This document shows, one piece after another, positions 18,550-28,218 of a stretch of 64,000 nt of DNA. The stretch is from G963674835 sp963674835 (GTDB lineage Bacteria; Planctomycetota; Planctomycetia; Pirellulales; Thermoguttaceae). The first letter of the stretch is position 1. Each line of letters starts with the position of its first letter. The position numbers and the translations under genes are program-made. The stretch lies in contig CAXXKC010000003.1 of the NCBI GenBank assembly GCA_963674835.2, positions 1,550,001 through 1,614,000 of the forward strand. The letters are read 5' to 3'. Below the pieces are notes generated by a model. The model worked only from the letters and a program-made list of their open reading frames with translations, made no database searches and was not told the origin of the DNA.

Positions 18550-20058
18550 TCAGCGGATCTTCTCGTCGGGGAGTTCTGTCTTGATGCCTTCGTCCAGGGG
18601 CATCTTGTCGGTTTGGGGCGTGAGGCCGGTGGCCGCCATGAGGCGGGCGAGCTCGGCTTTCAGTTGGTCGACGACGGGAGCGTACTTTGGCCGGTCGATG
18701 AGGTTGTATCGCTCTTCGGGGTCGAACTCGATGTTGTACAGTTCGGCCTTGTAGCGGTCCGGACCGCCGTCGCCGCGCGGCGAGTGGACGTACTTCCAGG
18801 ACTCGGTGCGAACGCCACGGACGTTGGGTGTGTAGGGGAACTGCTTCTCGTAGTTGTAATAGTAGAACCAGGACGTGCGCCAGTCGGGATCGCCCTGGCG
18901 GACGAGCTTCACCCAGGATTGGCCGTGGATGCCGGCGATGGGCGGCGCGCCGCAGAGTTCGAGGATGGTGGGTGCGAAGTCGACGGTGAGCACCTGGGCG
19001 TCGACGACCTTGGGATGGTCGGGGGCCGTCAGGCCTGGATAGCGGACCAGCAACGGGATGCGGATGCTGGGTTCGTGCATGGTGCGTTTGTCGACCATGC
19101 CGTCCTCGCCGTTGAGGATGCCGTTGTCGCTGGTGAAGATGACGACGGTGTTGTCGAGCTCGCCGCGGCGCTGGAGCAGGTCGCAGAGGCGGCCGACGCT
19201 GTCGTCGACCGAGATGAGCGTGGCCCAATAGGCGCGGATCATGGCCTCGAAGTCCTTGACCGCTTCGGGGCGGTCGTCGGGGAACTTCTTGCGCCAGTCG
19301 AAGAGCGGTCCGTAGATGCCGTGCCAGGTGTAGAGCCGCTGGCGGATCCAGTCGGGCTTGTCGTCGAGCATGAAGGCCGTTTCAGGGTATGGGATGCGGA
19401 CGCCGTCGAAGGCGTGGGCGTATTTGGGCTCGGGGAAGTAGAAGCTGTGGGACGCCTTGTGGCCGATCATGAGCAGCCAGGGCTTGCCGTGATGGTCGCG
19501 CTGGATCCAGTCTTCGGCCATGTCGGTGACGACGTGGGTGTAGTAGCCTTTGACGACTTCGCGGTGGTCGCCGTTGAAGTTGAATTCGGTGTCGAAGTAT
19601 TTGCCTTGCCCCTTGTGGGTGACGAACCAGTTGAAGCCGGGCCGTGGGTTGTCGTTTTCCTCGCCCATGTGCCACTTGCCGACGTAGGCGGTGTCGTAGC
19701 CGGCCGCCTGGAGCACGAGGGGGAAGCTCTTGAGATCGGTGGGATACTCGGTGAAGTTGTCGACGACACCGTGAGCGTGGGCGTAGAGCCCACTGAGGAT
19801 GCTGGCACGGCTGGGAGAGCAGAGCGAGGTGGTGCAGAAGGTGTTGCGGAAGAAGACGCCTTCTTTGCCGAGCCGGTCGATATTGGGTGTTTTGAGGTGT
19901 TTGCTGCCCGCCAGACCGACGGCTTCGGAGCGTTGGTCGTCGGTGAGGATGAAGAGGACGTTGGGACGCTGGGGCGTTGCGGCGACCAGGCGGCCAGAGC
20001 AGGCGGTGAGGAGCATCGCCAATGCCAGAGCAATTTGCCACGGGAAGCGGTCGATCAC
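18550..20058 (-). CDS. Formylglycine-dependent sulfatase
   Basis: 502 residues from GTG 20058, chosen because AGGAGG stands 7-8 nt upstream; the frame extends further without similarity. The N-terminus has a lipobox-like LTAC (C20), so it may be a lipoprotein. The sulfatase motif CSPSR (C80-R84) provides the cysteine converted to formylglycine, and D40/D41 in LTDDQ bind calcium. TSDNG and GKWHMG are also conserved. Type I sulfatases remove sulfate esters from glycans. The length matches the iduronate-2-sulfatase/choline-sulfatase-like group abundant in planctomycetes. No maturase is encoded nearby. Confidence 0.92.
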   Translation of the reverse strand: MIDRFPWQIALALAMLLTACSGRLVAATPQRPNVLFILTDDQRSEAVGLAGSKHLKTPNIDRLGKEGVFFRNTFCTTSLCSPSRASILSGLYAHAHGVVDNFTEYPTDLKSFPLVLQAAGYDTAYVGKWHMGEENDNPRPGFNWFVTHKGQGKYFDTEFNFNGDHREVVKGYYTHVVTDMAEDWIQRDHHGKPWLLMIGHKASHSFYFPEPKYAHAFDGVRIPYPETAFMLDDKPDWIRQRLYTWHGIYGPLFDWRKKFPDDRPEAVKDFEAMIRAYWATLISVDDSVGRLCDLLQRRGELDNTVVIFTSDNGILNGEDGMVDKRTMHEPSIRIPLLVRYPGLTAPDHPKVVDAQVLTVDFAPTILELCGAPPIAGIHGQSWVKLVRQGDPDWRTSWFYYYNYEKQFPYTPNVRGVRTESWKYVHSPRGDGGPDRYKAELYNIEFDPEERYNLIDRPKYAPVVDQLKAELARLMAATGLTPQTDKMPLDEGIKTELPDEKIR

Positions 20059-20271
20059 GGTGGAAACCTCCTGTGTTGCTCGCTGCGGATTGCAGAGGTG
20101 CCGGAAGAGCGGTGCCTTGAGACGCACAGTGGGGCGCGACACGAGCGGCACAGCATGCTCGCTATTATCGACGACGGGCTGCGCCGTGGCAAGAAACAAA
20201 TGGTTGCGGCGAGCCGTGCGCGCTTGCATCTGCGCGCGGCACTCGAATGGGCTGCGTCGGCGCCCCAGATG

Positions 20272-20292
20272 GGCCGGCGGTCTTGGCCGGCC
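20272..20292 (-). terminator. GC hairpin after the B-repeat gene
   Basis: GGCCGGC (20272-20278) and GCCGGCC (20286-20292) make a 7-bp stem with a 7-nt loop. It starts 21 bp after the stop of the giant minus-strand gene. There is no T tract, so it may act as a terminator or a 3'-stabilising hairpin. Confidence 0.45.
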
Positions 20293-20312
20293 ACGCGGAG
20301 CTATCGGGAGAG

Positions 20313-23300
20313 TTAGCGGCGTGTGGCCGTGGCGGCGGGAGCCGAATCGGTGGAGGCCTGCTCGCTGGGCTTGGTGTAGGATTCCTGGTAGACGGCGACT
20401 TCGTCGATGCCATCGCCGTTGAAGTCGCCGACGACCGGCTTGTCGGTGTGACCACCGAGTCGGATCACGCGATCGCTGGCATCGATGCGGTGATCGTTGT
20501 TGAGGTCCAGGCGGAACTCGCCGTCGCGATAGAGACCGAGCTTGTCGATGCCATCGCCAGTCCAGTCGCCGACGACGGGTAGATCATTTTCGGTACCCAT
20601 GTGCACGAGGATATCGCCCTGGCTCCAACGGCCGTCGCCGTCCATATCGAGGTACCAGCTTCCGCCACGGTAGACGCCGATCTTGGTCACGCCGTTGCCG
20701 GTCCAATCGCCGGTGACCGCGCGATCGCCATCGCTGCCGTACTGGAAGACGTGGTCGATGAGATCGGAACGCATCGAGCCGTTAGAGGTGCGTTTGAGCG
20801 TACGGAAGCCGTCGGTGGCCTGCTCCGGTTCGGGCGGCATGTTCTTGGGCCGTCCGACGCGATGGTTGGCGGCATCGGGCAAACCGGGTTCGGCTTGGAT
20901 CGCGCGGCCGTCGCCTTTCCACGCGGGGCCGAAGACGCCGATGTCGGTCTTGCCATCGCCGTCCCAATCGCCGGTGACGGGCTGATCGCCGGCCTTGCCC
21001 ATGCGGACCCAGAGGTCGCCCTCGTCCCACACGCCATTGCCGTTGAGGTCGATGAACCAGACGCCGTCGAAGAAGACGGCGACTTCGCTGACGCCGTCGC
21101 CGTTGAAATCGCCGGTGACGGGCAAACCGCCTTCGAGGCCGAAGACGAACTTGTTGGTAATCGTTCCCTGGCTGTCGGCGATGACCCATTGGGCATGGTC
21201 CATGGCCGCGCCCTTCCAGGAGACCGGATTGAACAGAGGGCTATCCTGGAAATTGGCCAGCTCCATACCTCCGTTTTCCCGCCGCGGCTGACCGGCATCG
21301 ATCACGCTAAGGTGCCAAGTGTAGGCGGGATTCATGACGCCGCCTGCGCCTAAGAACGGCGACAGGACGTTCTGCAGGGGCGCGGGCTGATAGGAGATGG
21401 ACGGGATGACGTCGATGGAGGACGGCATCACGGGTCGGTCGGGCAGAGTGGGGTCGGACGGCGTGGGCGGGAAGTAGGGCGGCTCGATGGGCGTCTGGAC
21501 GACCTTGACTTCGCTGAAGTTGTAGTAGACGGCGTTGTCGCCACCGGCGATGACGATGCGCAGGATGGCGTCGTTGTTGGGATCGACGGCCAACTGGCTG
21601 AGGATCTGCGGACTGATGACCGAATCGCGGTTGACGGCGATGCCGCCCTCGGATCCGGCGGTGTCGATGCCGTCGACGTAGCCGGTGGGCTGAGCCTCGA
21701 GGATCGTGTAGACGCCTGGCCGAAGGTTGTTGAACTCGTAGTATCCGTCGGCATTGGTCACGGCGGTGATGGGGTTGCCCTGACTGTCGGTCACCGGCGC
21801 GCCGGTGGCATCGCCGAGGTGGAGAACGACGCCGGCGAGGGGCACATCGTCGGGCGTGAAGGTGCCGTCGCGACCGGCGAGCGGATCGGGCGCGGGGTCG
21901 CCCTGCATGTAGCTGATCGTCGGGCCGTCCTGGAAGACGTAGCCTGAGAGTTTCGCGGGCAGGATTTCGCCGAAGTTGTACTCGACCGCGTCGGTGCCCG
22001 AGGCGAGCACGATCTGCGTGGCGCGATCGTTGGCCAGCGTGCCGCCGGCGGTGCCGAGATGGTCCTTGCCGTCGAAGTATCCGCTTGGCTGGACCTCTTC
22101 AACGCCGTAGGTGCCGGGCTGGAGGTTGGTGAAGGCATACTGGCCGTCGGCATCGGTCACTGTGGAGCGGATGCGCTGGCCGGAGGCATTGAGAAGCCAA
22201 ACGGTGGCACCGGCGATGCCCGGTTCGTTGGAATCGATGAGGCCGTCGTCATCGGTGTCGACGAAGACGGTTCCGGCGATGCTCACCGGGCGCAGTTCGC
22301 CGAAGTTGTAGTTCTTGGCCTGGGTGCCATGGCCGATGAGGGCTCCGGTGATCTTGTCGCCGGGGTTTTGCGCGGTGCCGCCAGCCGTGCCGGCGGTATC
22401 GAGGCCGTCGTAGTAGCCCGTGGGCTGAGCTTCGGCCACGCCGTAGGTAACGCCGGGCATCAGGCCGTCGAACTGGTAGTAGCCGTTGGCATCGGTGACG
22501 GCGGTGGCGCCGGTCGGGTTGCCCGACGCATCGAGGAGCGAGAGGGTGACGCCGGCGATGGGCGCTTCGCCTGCATTGCGCTGGCCGTTGTTGTTGTCGT
22601 CGACGTAGACGAACCCAGAAAGGCTCACGGGGACCAGTTCGTAGAAGTCGTAGTTTCGGGCTCTGGTGCCGGAGACGAGGGTGACGTCGACGATCGAATC
22701 GGGCGTGAGGAGGCTGCCGCCGGCGGTGCCGACCTGATCGGTGCCGTCGAAATAGCCGTCGGGCTGGATTTCTTCAACGCCATAGGTGCCGGGCATGAGT
22801 TGGCAGAAGAAGTACTTGCCGTCGGCGTCGGTGGTGGTGCTGTCGATCCGCTCGCCGGAAGAGTTCAGCAGGTACACGGTGACACCGGACAACAGCAGGT
22901 CGTCGGAATCGTACTGGCCATTGCCGTTGGTGTCGACGATGACGCGACCACTGATGCAACTGGGGAGCAATTCACCGAAGTTGTACTGATCGCCGACCTG
23001 TCCGCTGTTGAGGTGAATATCGACGATGCGATCGCCGGGGTTCTCGGCGACGCCGCCAGCGGTGCCGGCCGTATCGAAGCTGTCGAAGTAGCCGCCGGGC
23101 TGGGTCTCGTCGACGCGGTAGTCGCCGGGCATCAGCGCGTCGAACACGTAGTATCCGTCGGCGTCGGTTATGGTCGTTCTGCCGGTCGACACGTACTGGC
23201 CGTTTTCGAGGCGGTAGAGGGTGAGCGTGGCGCCGGCGATACCGGCATCGGCGGCGTCGAAGGTGTGGTTGTCGTTGGCATCGTGGTAGACGTTGCCGCT

Positions 23301-24407
23301 GATACGAGCGGGTCGGGCTTCGGCGAAGTCGTTGCTGACGCTGTCGTCGCCGCCGAGGAGAGTGATCGTGCTGATCTGGTCGACGTTGGTGACCGCGCCG
23401 CGGGTGACACCGTCGACCTTGCCCGCAGTGGCGCCGATGCTGAAGTAGCCGGTGGGCTGCGTTTCGGCGACGCGGTAGGTGCCGGGCAGGATGCCGTCGA
23501 AGGCGTAGTGGCCGTCGGCGTCGGTAACCGTGGTCTTGCCGGTCGACACGTACTGGCCGTTTACGAGTTCCAGCAGCGTGAGCGAAACGCCGGCAATGCC
23601 GTCCTCGCCGGCATCCCAATGGTTATCGAGGTCGATGTCTTCGAAGACGTTGCCGCTAATGGTAATAGGAAGCGGGGTCTGCTCGATGGGGAAGATGGCG
23701 CCGGCGGTGTAGACCGCTTCGGAGGGCGTCGTGTCGTAGTCGTCGGGCGGGAGGTCGAGGTTCGCGTCGTCGAGCTTCTGGTCGTAGAAGTCGATGAACA
23801 TATCGGTCCCGGAGGCTTCGTAGTAGTGAGGGGCCGCGAAGGTCGCGGTCATGCGGGAGCCTTCGAACTCGTTGCCTTCGGCGACTGCATTGGCGCCGAT
23901 GAAGCCCTGCTCGTCGACGTCGATGGTGAAGACGAACTTTTCGCCGGCATCGAATCCGGTGAAGTCGAGCACGAGTTGGGTGCCGCCATCGACGACGGAG
24001 ACCTGGACGGAGTCGATTCCGGTTTGATCGACGATCGAGAATGGGCTGTAGCCGAAGGCGCCACCTCCGCCGGCAGCGGTGTCGAAGAAGACGTCGCCGA
24101 TGGTGAGGCCGTCGCTGTACTTGTCGGTATCGATGACCAAGCGGGTCAACTGGGTGCCCGCTGCGCCGCCGTCGAAGGTGATCTCGATGCGATCGCCGCC
24201 GATGTCGTCCTGGTCGTGGTTTTCGTAGTAGACGGCGCCAACCTGAATGGGCGAGGCGCTGAGGTATTGGCGCGGCTCCATCTTTTCAAAGCGGCACAGG
24301 CGCGAGAAGCCGGTCGAGACGGTCCTGCGCGTGGTGTACGAGCGGGTGTTCCGCCGATGATGGCGCCAGAGTTGGACTTTCCGTAGCAACCCCACAACTG
24401 CCTCCAT
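20313..24407 (-). CDS. Giant surface protein with SdrD-type B repeats and FG-GAP-like repeats
   Basis: 1364 residues. The N-terminus has a basic region and an LEPR-like motif (FEKMEPRQYLSA, about residues 40-51), typical of large exported planctomycete proteins. After a 190-residue beta domain come six SdrD B-like (Cna-B fold) repeats, each opening like ISGNVYHDANDN and ending NFGEL. A linker follows, then about five FG-GAP/VCBS-like repeats (VTGDFNGDGVSEVAVF, VTGDWDGDGKTDIGVF) with calcium-type DxDxDG loops. It has no LPXTG or PEP-CTERM tail. It is probably an extracellular adhesin or matrix protein. Codon use is like its neighbours. Confidence 0.85.
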   Translation of the reverse strand: MEAVVGLLRKVQLWRHHRRNTRSYTTRRTVSTGFSRLCRFEKMEPRQYLSASPIQVGAVYYENHDQDDIGGDRIEITFDGGAAGTQLTRLVIDTDKYSDGLTIGDVFFDTAAGGGGAFGYSPFSIVDQTGIDSVQVSVVDGGTQLVLDFTGFDAGEKFVFTIDVDEQGFIGANAVAEGNEFEGSRMTATFAAPHYYEASGTDMFIDFYDQKLDDANLDLPPDDYDTTPSEAVYTAGAIFPIEQTPLPITISGNVFEDIDLDNHWDAGEDGIAGVSLTLLELVNGQYVSTGKTTVTDADGHYAFDGILPGTYRVAETQPTGYFSIGATAGKVDGVTRGAVTNVDQISTITLLGGDDSVSNDFAEARPARISGNVYHDANDNHTFDAADAGIAGATLTLYRLENGQYVSTGRTTITDADGYYVFDALMPGDYRVDETQPGGYFDSFDTAGTAGGVAENPGDRIVDIHLNSGQVGDQYNFGELLPSCISGRVIVDTNGNGQYDSDDLLLSGVTVYLLNSSGERIDSTTTDADGKYFFCQLMPGTYGVEEIQPDGYFDGTDQVGTAGGSLLTPDSIVDVTLVSGTRARNYDFYELVPVSLSGFVYVDDNNNGQRNAGEAPIAGVTLSLLDASGNPTGATAVTDANGYYQFDGLMPGVTYGVAEAQPTGYYDGLDTAGTAGGTAQNPGDKITGALIGHGTQAKNYNFGELRPVSIAGTVFVDTDDDGLIDSNEPGIAGATVWLLNASGQRIRSTVTDADGQYAFTNLQPGTYGVEEVQPSGYFDGKDHLGTAGGTLANDRATQIVLASGTDAVEYNFGEILPAKLSGYVFQDGPTISYMQGDPAPDPLAGRDGTFTPDDVPLAGVVLHLGDATGAPVTDSQGNPITAVTNADGYYEFNNLRPGVYTILEAQPTGYVDGIDTAGSEGGIAVNRDSVISPQILSQLAVDPNNDAILRIVIAGGDNAVYYNFSEVKVVQTPIEPPYFPPTPSDPTLPDRPVMPSSIDVIPSISYQPAPLQNVLSPFLGAGGVMNPAYTWHLSVIDAGQPRRENGGMELANFQDSPLFNPVSWKGAAMDHAQWVIADSQGTITNKFVFGLEGGLPVTGDFNGDGVSEVAVFFDGVWFIDLNGNGVWDEGDLWVRMGKAGDQPVTGDWDGDGKTDIGVFGPAWKGDGRAIQAEPGLPDAANHRVGRPKNMPPEPEQATDGFRTLKRTSNGSMRSDLIDHVFQYGSDGDRAVTGDWTGNGVTKIGVYRGGSWYLDMDGDGRWSQGDILVHMGTENDLPVVGDWTGDGIDKLGLYRDGEFRLDLNNDHRIDASDRVIRLGGHTDKPVVGDFNGDGIDEVAVYQESYTKPSEQASTDSAPAATATRR

Positions 24408-24496
24408 GCAGATTCTGCCTTGTCACGGGCGAGAGGGTACGTCGCGGTGAGGGCCGGCAACGCACACTGACAGTGTTTGCCCTTCCCCTTTGCCCG

Positions 24497-25516
24497 TCAT
24501 TGCGCTGAGGTGATTTGTCTTCCGCCGGGATTCAATTGCCAAACGCGAACGGTAGTATCGAAGCTTCCGGAGACAAGCACTTCGGCCCTGGAATCCCAAG
24601 CCAGGCCGGTGACGGATCCGGTATGCCCGATGAGATGGTACTGTTCGCCCCCGGAGGAAAGATCCCAGAGGCGGATCAGGTTATCGCTGGTTCCTGCGGC
24701 CAAACGGTTCGGTCCGCAGAAGGCCAGACAGAAGATCTTGCCGGGGCGGGCCGGCAACGTGTTTTCGAGTTTTCCGGTGGCGGTATCCCAGATGCAGACG
24801 TTACGTTCATCGCCGGCGCTGGCGAGTCGCTTGCCATCGGGCGAGTAGGCCAAGGCGTTGACGCGGCGCTGGTGGCCGGTGAGCTCGTGCAGCAGACGGC
24901 CGGACCGGGCGTCCCAGACACGGATCTGGCCGTTGCGGGCTCCTGCAGCGAGCTGATCGCTGCTGGGAGAGAAGACGAGGGCCCGCGAGTCGGGGCCGGG
25001 ACCATCGAGGGTGCGGACGAAACCACCGCCGCGACCGTCGTAAATGCGGATTACACTGTCGGTGCCGGCAGCGGCCAAGAGCGTATTGTCGGGGCTGAAA
25101 GCAAGCGTATGGATGCTGAGGACTTGTTCGGGCACGGCCGCATAGGGGGCGGCGGAGGTCACGGACCAGAGAAGGATGCGTCCGTCGTCGCCGGCGGTGG
25201 CGAGGATCTGGCCGTCGGGACTGAAGACGGCGGCGCGGACCCAGTCGCTATGCCGTATGAGTTGATGGACAGGCTGGGCAGTACGGATATCCCAGATGCG
25301 CACCAGGTGATCGTCGCCAGCAGTAGCGAGGAGTCGGCCTGTCGGGTCGAGCGCGACGCTGGATACGACTGGCACGCGGTCGAGCAGCACCTGGCCTTCG
25401 AGTTGGAGGACCTGTGTTGGCCGCAGTTCGGTGATTGTGGCGGCGTGAAGCCCGGAGGCTGCGAGCAGAATAATGGAAGCCAAGGCGGCCCAGTTGAGAA
25501 GACGCGCGTTCGACAT
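24497..25516 (-). CDS. Secreted WD40-repeat protein
   Basis: 339 residues with a signal peptide (about 1-25, ending GLHAA) followed by a seven-blade-type WD40 propeller. Repeats are clear from LATAGDDHLVRIWD, LATAGDDGRILLWS, LAAAGTDSVIRIYD, LAAGARNGQIRVWD, LASAGDERNVCIWD and VSGSFDTTVRVWQ. No catalytic domain is present, so a scaffold or binding role is likely. It is 90 bp upstream of the giant B-repeat gene on the same strand, and the two may be co-expressed surface proteins. Confidence 0.85.
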   Translation of the reverse strand: MSNARLLNWAALASIILLAASGLHAATITELRPTQVLQLEGQVLLDRVPVVSSVALDPTGRLLATAGDDHLVRIWDIRTAQPVHQLIRHSDWVRAAVFSPDGQILATAGDDGRILLWSVTSAAPYAAVPEQVLSIHTLAFSPDNTLLAAAGTDSVIRIYDGRGGGFVRTLDGPGPDSRALVFSPSSDQLAAGARNGQIRVWDARSGRLLHELTGHQRRVNALAYSPDGKRLASAGDERNVCIWDTATGKLENTLPARPGKIFCLAFCGPNRLAAGTSDNLIRLWDLSSGGEQYHLIGHTGSVTGLAWDSRAEVLVSGSFDTTVRVWQLNPGGRQITSAQ

Positions 25517-25833
25517 GGTTGCCCACCCGGATCAAAGCCGTCAAGAAACACCCAGCGGAGCATGCACGCAGCCCGCTACCTACCCTCTTACATCGGCCGA
25601 AACGGCATTGGTTTGCACGTGAAGTTTCGTAGGGCACCGATAAGGCAAGGCGTACCGGACAGGCAATTTAGGCAAGCACTAAGCACGATTGAAGTGAGGC
25701 TGAGTGGGCGACCGTGCCTGGGCACATAGGCAGGCTAGCGAATCTTTGACTCGCGTTAGCCGGCGTATGCGGTGGGATATCGGAGGGGTTCAGAGGAGCC
25801 CAACTGGATGCCACCCGGCGTTACCACTGGCGT
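25517..25833. other. Intergenic region upstream of the WD40 gene
   Basis: About 320 bp between the WD40 gene start (-) and the 3' end of lgt (-). It should hold the promoter of the WD40/B-repeat genes, but I see no convincing -35/-10 pair. A GGCAAGG/AGGCAA-type short repetition occurs around 25645-25680. No gene is evident. Confidence 0.35.
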
Positions 25834-25853
25834 CTCTCCTGCGAGTGGGAGAG
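25834..25853 (-). terminator. Hairpin after lgt
   Basis: CTCTCC (25834-25839) and GGAGAG (25848-25853) form a 6-bp stem with an 8-nt loop, starting 17 bp past the lgt stop. Its GGGAGAGGGG flank resembles the GAGGGGAGG arm of the hairpin at 11570-11595, so both may derive from one dispersed intergenic element. Confidence 0.45.
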
Positions 25854-25870
25854 GGGAAATGTGGTAGGGT

Positions 25871-27163
25871 TCAAGTGCTGTGGGGGGACGGCTCGGTATG
25901 TGGGATGAGGCAGGAGGTTCGATGGGCGGGGCGGCGAAGAATGTATGCCCACAGGGCAACTGCCGCGAGCAAGAGGAGGAGACTGACATTTTGGGAGATG
26001 CTCATTCCCGTGCCGAAGGCGGGAGCCTCGTCGGTGCGGATCATCTCAAGCAGGAAGCGAGTGATTGGGTAGATTGTGAGCAAGAGGGCGAAGAGTGTTC
26101 CGTCGCGGCGGCGGAAGGGGTCCCAGGCGAGCAGGAGGAGACAAATAAGCAGGGCATTGATCGAGCTGTAGATCTGCGTCGGATGGACTGCGAGGCTGCC
26201 GCTCAGGGCTTTGGTGGTCCATGTGGCCTCTGAGGCCGATCCTGCGGTGGCGACGGTGAGCTGCATGCCCGGGCGGTCGAGCGAAAGGAGCACCTCCTGT
26301 GCGGCGGCCACCGAATGGATCGGCAGACCGTTGATGGACGTGATTGTCTGATCGGCCTTCAGTCCGTGTTGTTCGGCCGGCGAGCCGGGTTCGACGGCGG
26401 TGATGACCGGTGGCGACGCGGGTGCTCCGAGGACTTTTAGCCCATGGAGGAACATATCGCCGTGTTGGGCTTCGTGCACTTGGGCAGGGCTACCGGGAGG
26501 AAAGTGAATGGCCCATGGCAGATCGCAGACGCCGCCGAAGCAACAGCCGTTCATCAGACAGCCGATGCGACCTAAGGCCAAGCCCAGCATGAGCGGAGGG
26601 GCTAACAGGTCAAGCGTGGCGAGGGCCGGCAGGCGGTACTTGACGATGTAGGCGACGAGGCCGAGGAAGCCGCCCACCATGGCGCCGTAGATGACGAGTC
26701 CGCCCTCGGTGATGTTGATCATCTGGACGAACGTGTCGTAGCGGGTCGCCCGCTGGAACGCGGGCCAGTATTCGACGACGTAGAAGAGGCGAGCGCCGAT
26801 GACGCCGGGAACGAACATCCAGAAGACGAGCGAGAGAATGGCATCGGACGAGAATCCTACGCGCCGGCCGCGCCACACGGCCAAGCCCGTGCCGAAGACC
26901 ATGGCCAGCAGCACCATGACGCCGTAGCCGCGGATGGGCAATCCCTGGCTGTCGGTAAGACGCGGGAGCAGGAGCCAAATGGCCGCGCCGATCAGGATCA
27001 GCAGTGGCAGATTGCTCCAGGTGTCGCCGCTGAATCCCTGTCGCCGGATGAGCCAGATCATGAGGAGAACACTGAATGCGACCCAAACGATGAGGAGCAG
27101 GCCGGCGCCGAAGACGGGAAAGCCAGCGATCTGATTGGGGATATGGAAGAGAGTTGGGGCCAT
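25871..27163 (-). CDS. lgt: Prolipoprotein diacylglyceryl transferase with inserted PDZ domain
   Basis: 430 residues, clearly longer than the usual 260-300 of Lgt. The transferase landmarks are present: TEGGLVIYGAMVGG (about 152-165), the signature-like GRIGCLMNGCCFG (198-210) and HPTQIY (327-332), with about seven membrane spans. Between the last two blocks, residues about 250-318 form a PDZ-like domain (ITAVEPGSPAEQHGLKADQ, SINGLPIHS). Lgt transfers diacylglycerol to lipobox cysteines in the inner membrane. The insert would lie in a loop on the side where substrate enters. First of a minus-strand housekeeping group; panC lies upstream. Confidence 0.9.
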   Translation of the reverse strand: MAPTLFHIPNQIAGFPVFGAGLLLIVWVAFSVLLMIWLIRRQGFSGDTWSNLPLLILIGAAIWLLLPRLTDSQGLPIRGYGVMVLLAMVFGTGLAVWRGRRVGFSSDAILSLVFWMFVPGVIGARLFYVVEYWPAFQRATRYDTFVQMINITEGGLVIYGAMVGGFLGLVAYIVKYRLPALATLDLLAPPLMLGLALGRIGCLMNGCCFGGVCDLPWAIHFPPGSPAQVHEAQHGDMFLHGLKVLGAPASPPVITAVEPGSPAEQHGLKADQTITSINGLPIHSVAAAQEVLLSLDRPGMQLTVATAGSASEATWTTKALSGSLAVHPTQIYSSINALLICLLLLAWDPFRRRDGTLFALLLTIYPITRFLLEMIRTDEAPAFGTGMSISQNVSLLLLLAAVALWAYILRRPAHRTSCLIPHTEPSPHST

Positions 27164-27224
27164 GTTTGGGAAAGCGGAAAGTGGGAAGCGGAAAGCGGTA
27201 AGACGATAGCTGGCGGCTTGGCGG

Positions 27225-28091
27225 CTATGGGCCGGGTGGCTGGAGGATGCGGTTGTCGATCAGTCGCGTCGATTGGATACGCACGGCCAGCGCGGCGAGG
27301 GTCGGTCCGTGGATCTCGTCGACGGGGAGGAGCGTTTCGGGATCGACGAGGGCGATGTAGTCGATGCCGGCCTCTTCCGCGGATTCGAGGCGGTGGCGCA
27401 TCTTGGCGGCGATGAGGGATGCGTTGCGCTGGCCCTGCTGGACGAGGTTGTCGGCCAGGCAGAGGCTCTCGTAAAGTACGAGCGCCTGTTGCCGAGCGGC
27501 CGGGGTGAGATAGCGGTTGCGCGAGCTCATGGCCAAGCCGTCGGCTTCGCGGACGGTCGGGCAGACGCGGATCGTGATGGGTACGTTCAGATCGGCAACC
27601 ATTCGGCGGATGACCTGCGCTTGCTGATAGTCTTTCTGGCCGAAATAGGCGGCGTCGGCTCCGACCATGTGGAACAGTTTGAGGACGACAGTGGCCACGC
27701 CGCGGAAATGGCCCGGTCGGAACTGCCCCTCCCAGGGCTCGGCGACGGCGCCGACCTGCACCCAGGTGTCGAAAGTGGCGGGATAGACCTCTTCGCTGGC
27801 GGGAGCGAAGACGAGCGTGGAGCCGGGACACGTGCCGACGGCATCGAGGTCGGCGTCCAATGTTCGGGGGTAGCGTTGGAGATCCTCGTTGGGCCCAAAC
27901 TGCGTGGGATTGACGAAGATGGTCACGACGGTGAGGTCGATTTCTGCCTGGGAGGCTTGGACCAGACTGAGGTGGCCGGCGTGGAGGGCCCCCATCGTGG
28001 GCACGAGGCCGATCCGCTCGTTGCGTTGTCGGGCGGCTGCAACGGCGTGGCGGAGTTCGTCGATCGTGTGGACGAGAAGGGGTCGGGACAT
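27225..28091 (-). CDS. panC: Pantothenate synthetase
   Basis: 288 residues, the normal PanC length. The nucleotidyl-transferase-like signature PTMGALHAGH (31-40) with its HxGH element is intact, as are FVNPTQFGPNEDL, FGQKDYQQ and the late MSSRNRYL (KMSKS-equivalent). The enzyme joins pantoate and beta-alanine with ATP to give pantothenate for coenzyme A. It lies 61 bp upstream of lgt and 127 bp downstream of folK-dNK, all on the minus strand. The gap before lgt holds short GCGGAAAG repetitions. Confidence 0.95.
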   Translation of the reverse strand: MSRPLLVHTIDELRHAVAAARQRNERIGLVPTMGALHAGHLSLVQASQAEIDLTVVTIFVNPTQFGPNEDLQRYPRTLDADLDAVGTCPGSTLVFAPASEEVYPATFDTWVQVGAVAEPWEGQFRPGHFRGVATVVLKLFHMVGADAAYFGQKDYQQAQVIRRMVADLNVPITIRVCPTVREADGLAMSSRNRYLTPAARQQALVLYESLCLADNLVQQGQRNASLIAAKMRHRLESAEEAGIDYIALVDPETLLPVDEIHGPTLAALAVRIQSTRLIDNRILQPPGP

Positions 28092-28218
28092 GCGGTCACC
28101 AGAGTCTTGCCGAGGACTGCCACCACTATTCTACGAAGCCGGGCGGTTGTTGGTCTGATGCGGTGAGGGATCTGGCGGTGTCGTGCGGTTGGCGGAGTGT
28201 GCCACTGGCTCTCCCGGG

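Noticed and set aside
22059..24386. 775-codon plus-strand frame opposite the B-repeat gene
   Set aside because: Its apparent repeats are only the complement of the B-repeat coding sequence; no signal peptide or domain is present.
20313..24407. Periodic sequence that could be taken for a DNA satellite or CRISPR-like repeat
   Set aside because: The period is that of protein domains of 100-130 residues with diverged codons inside one long frame.
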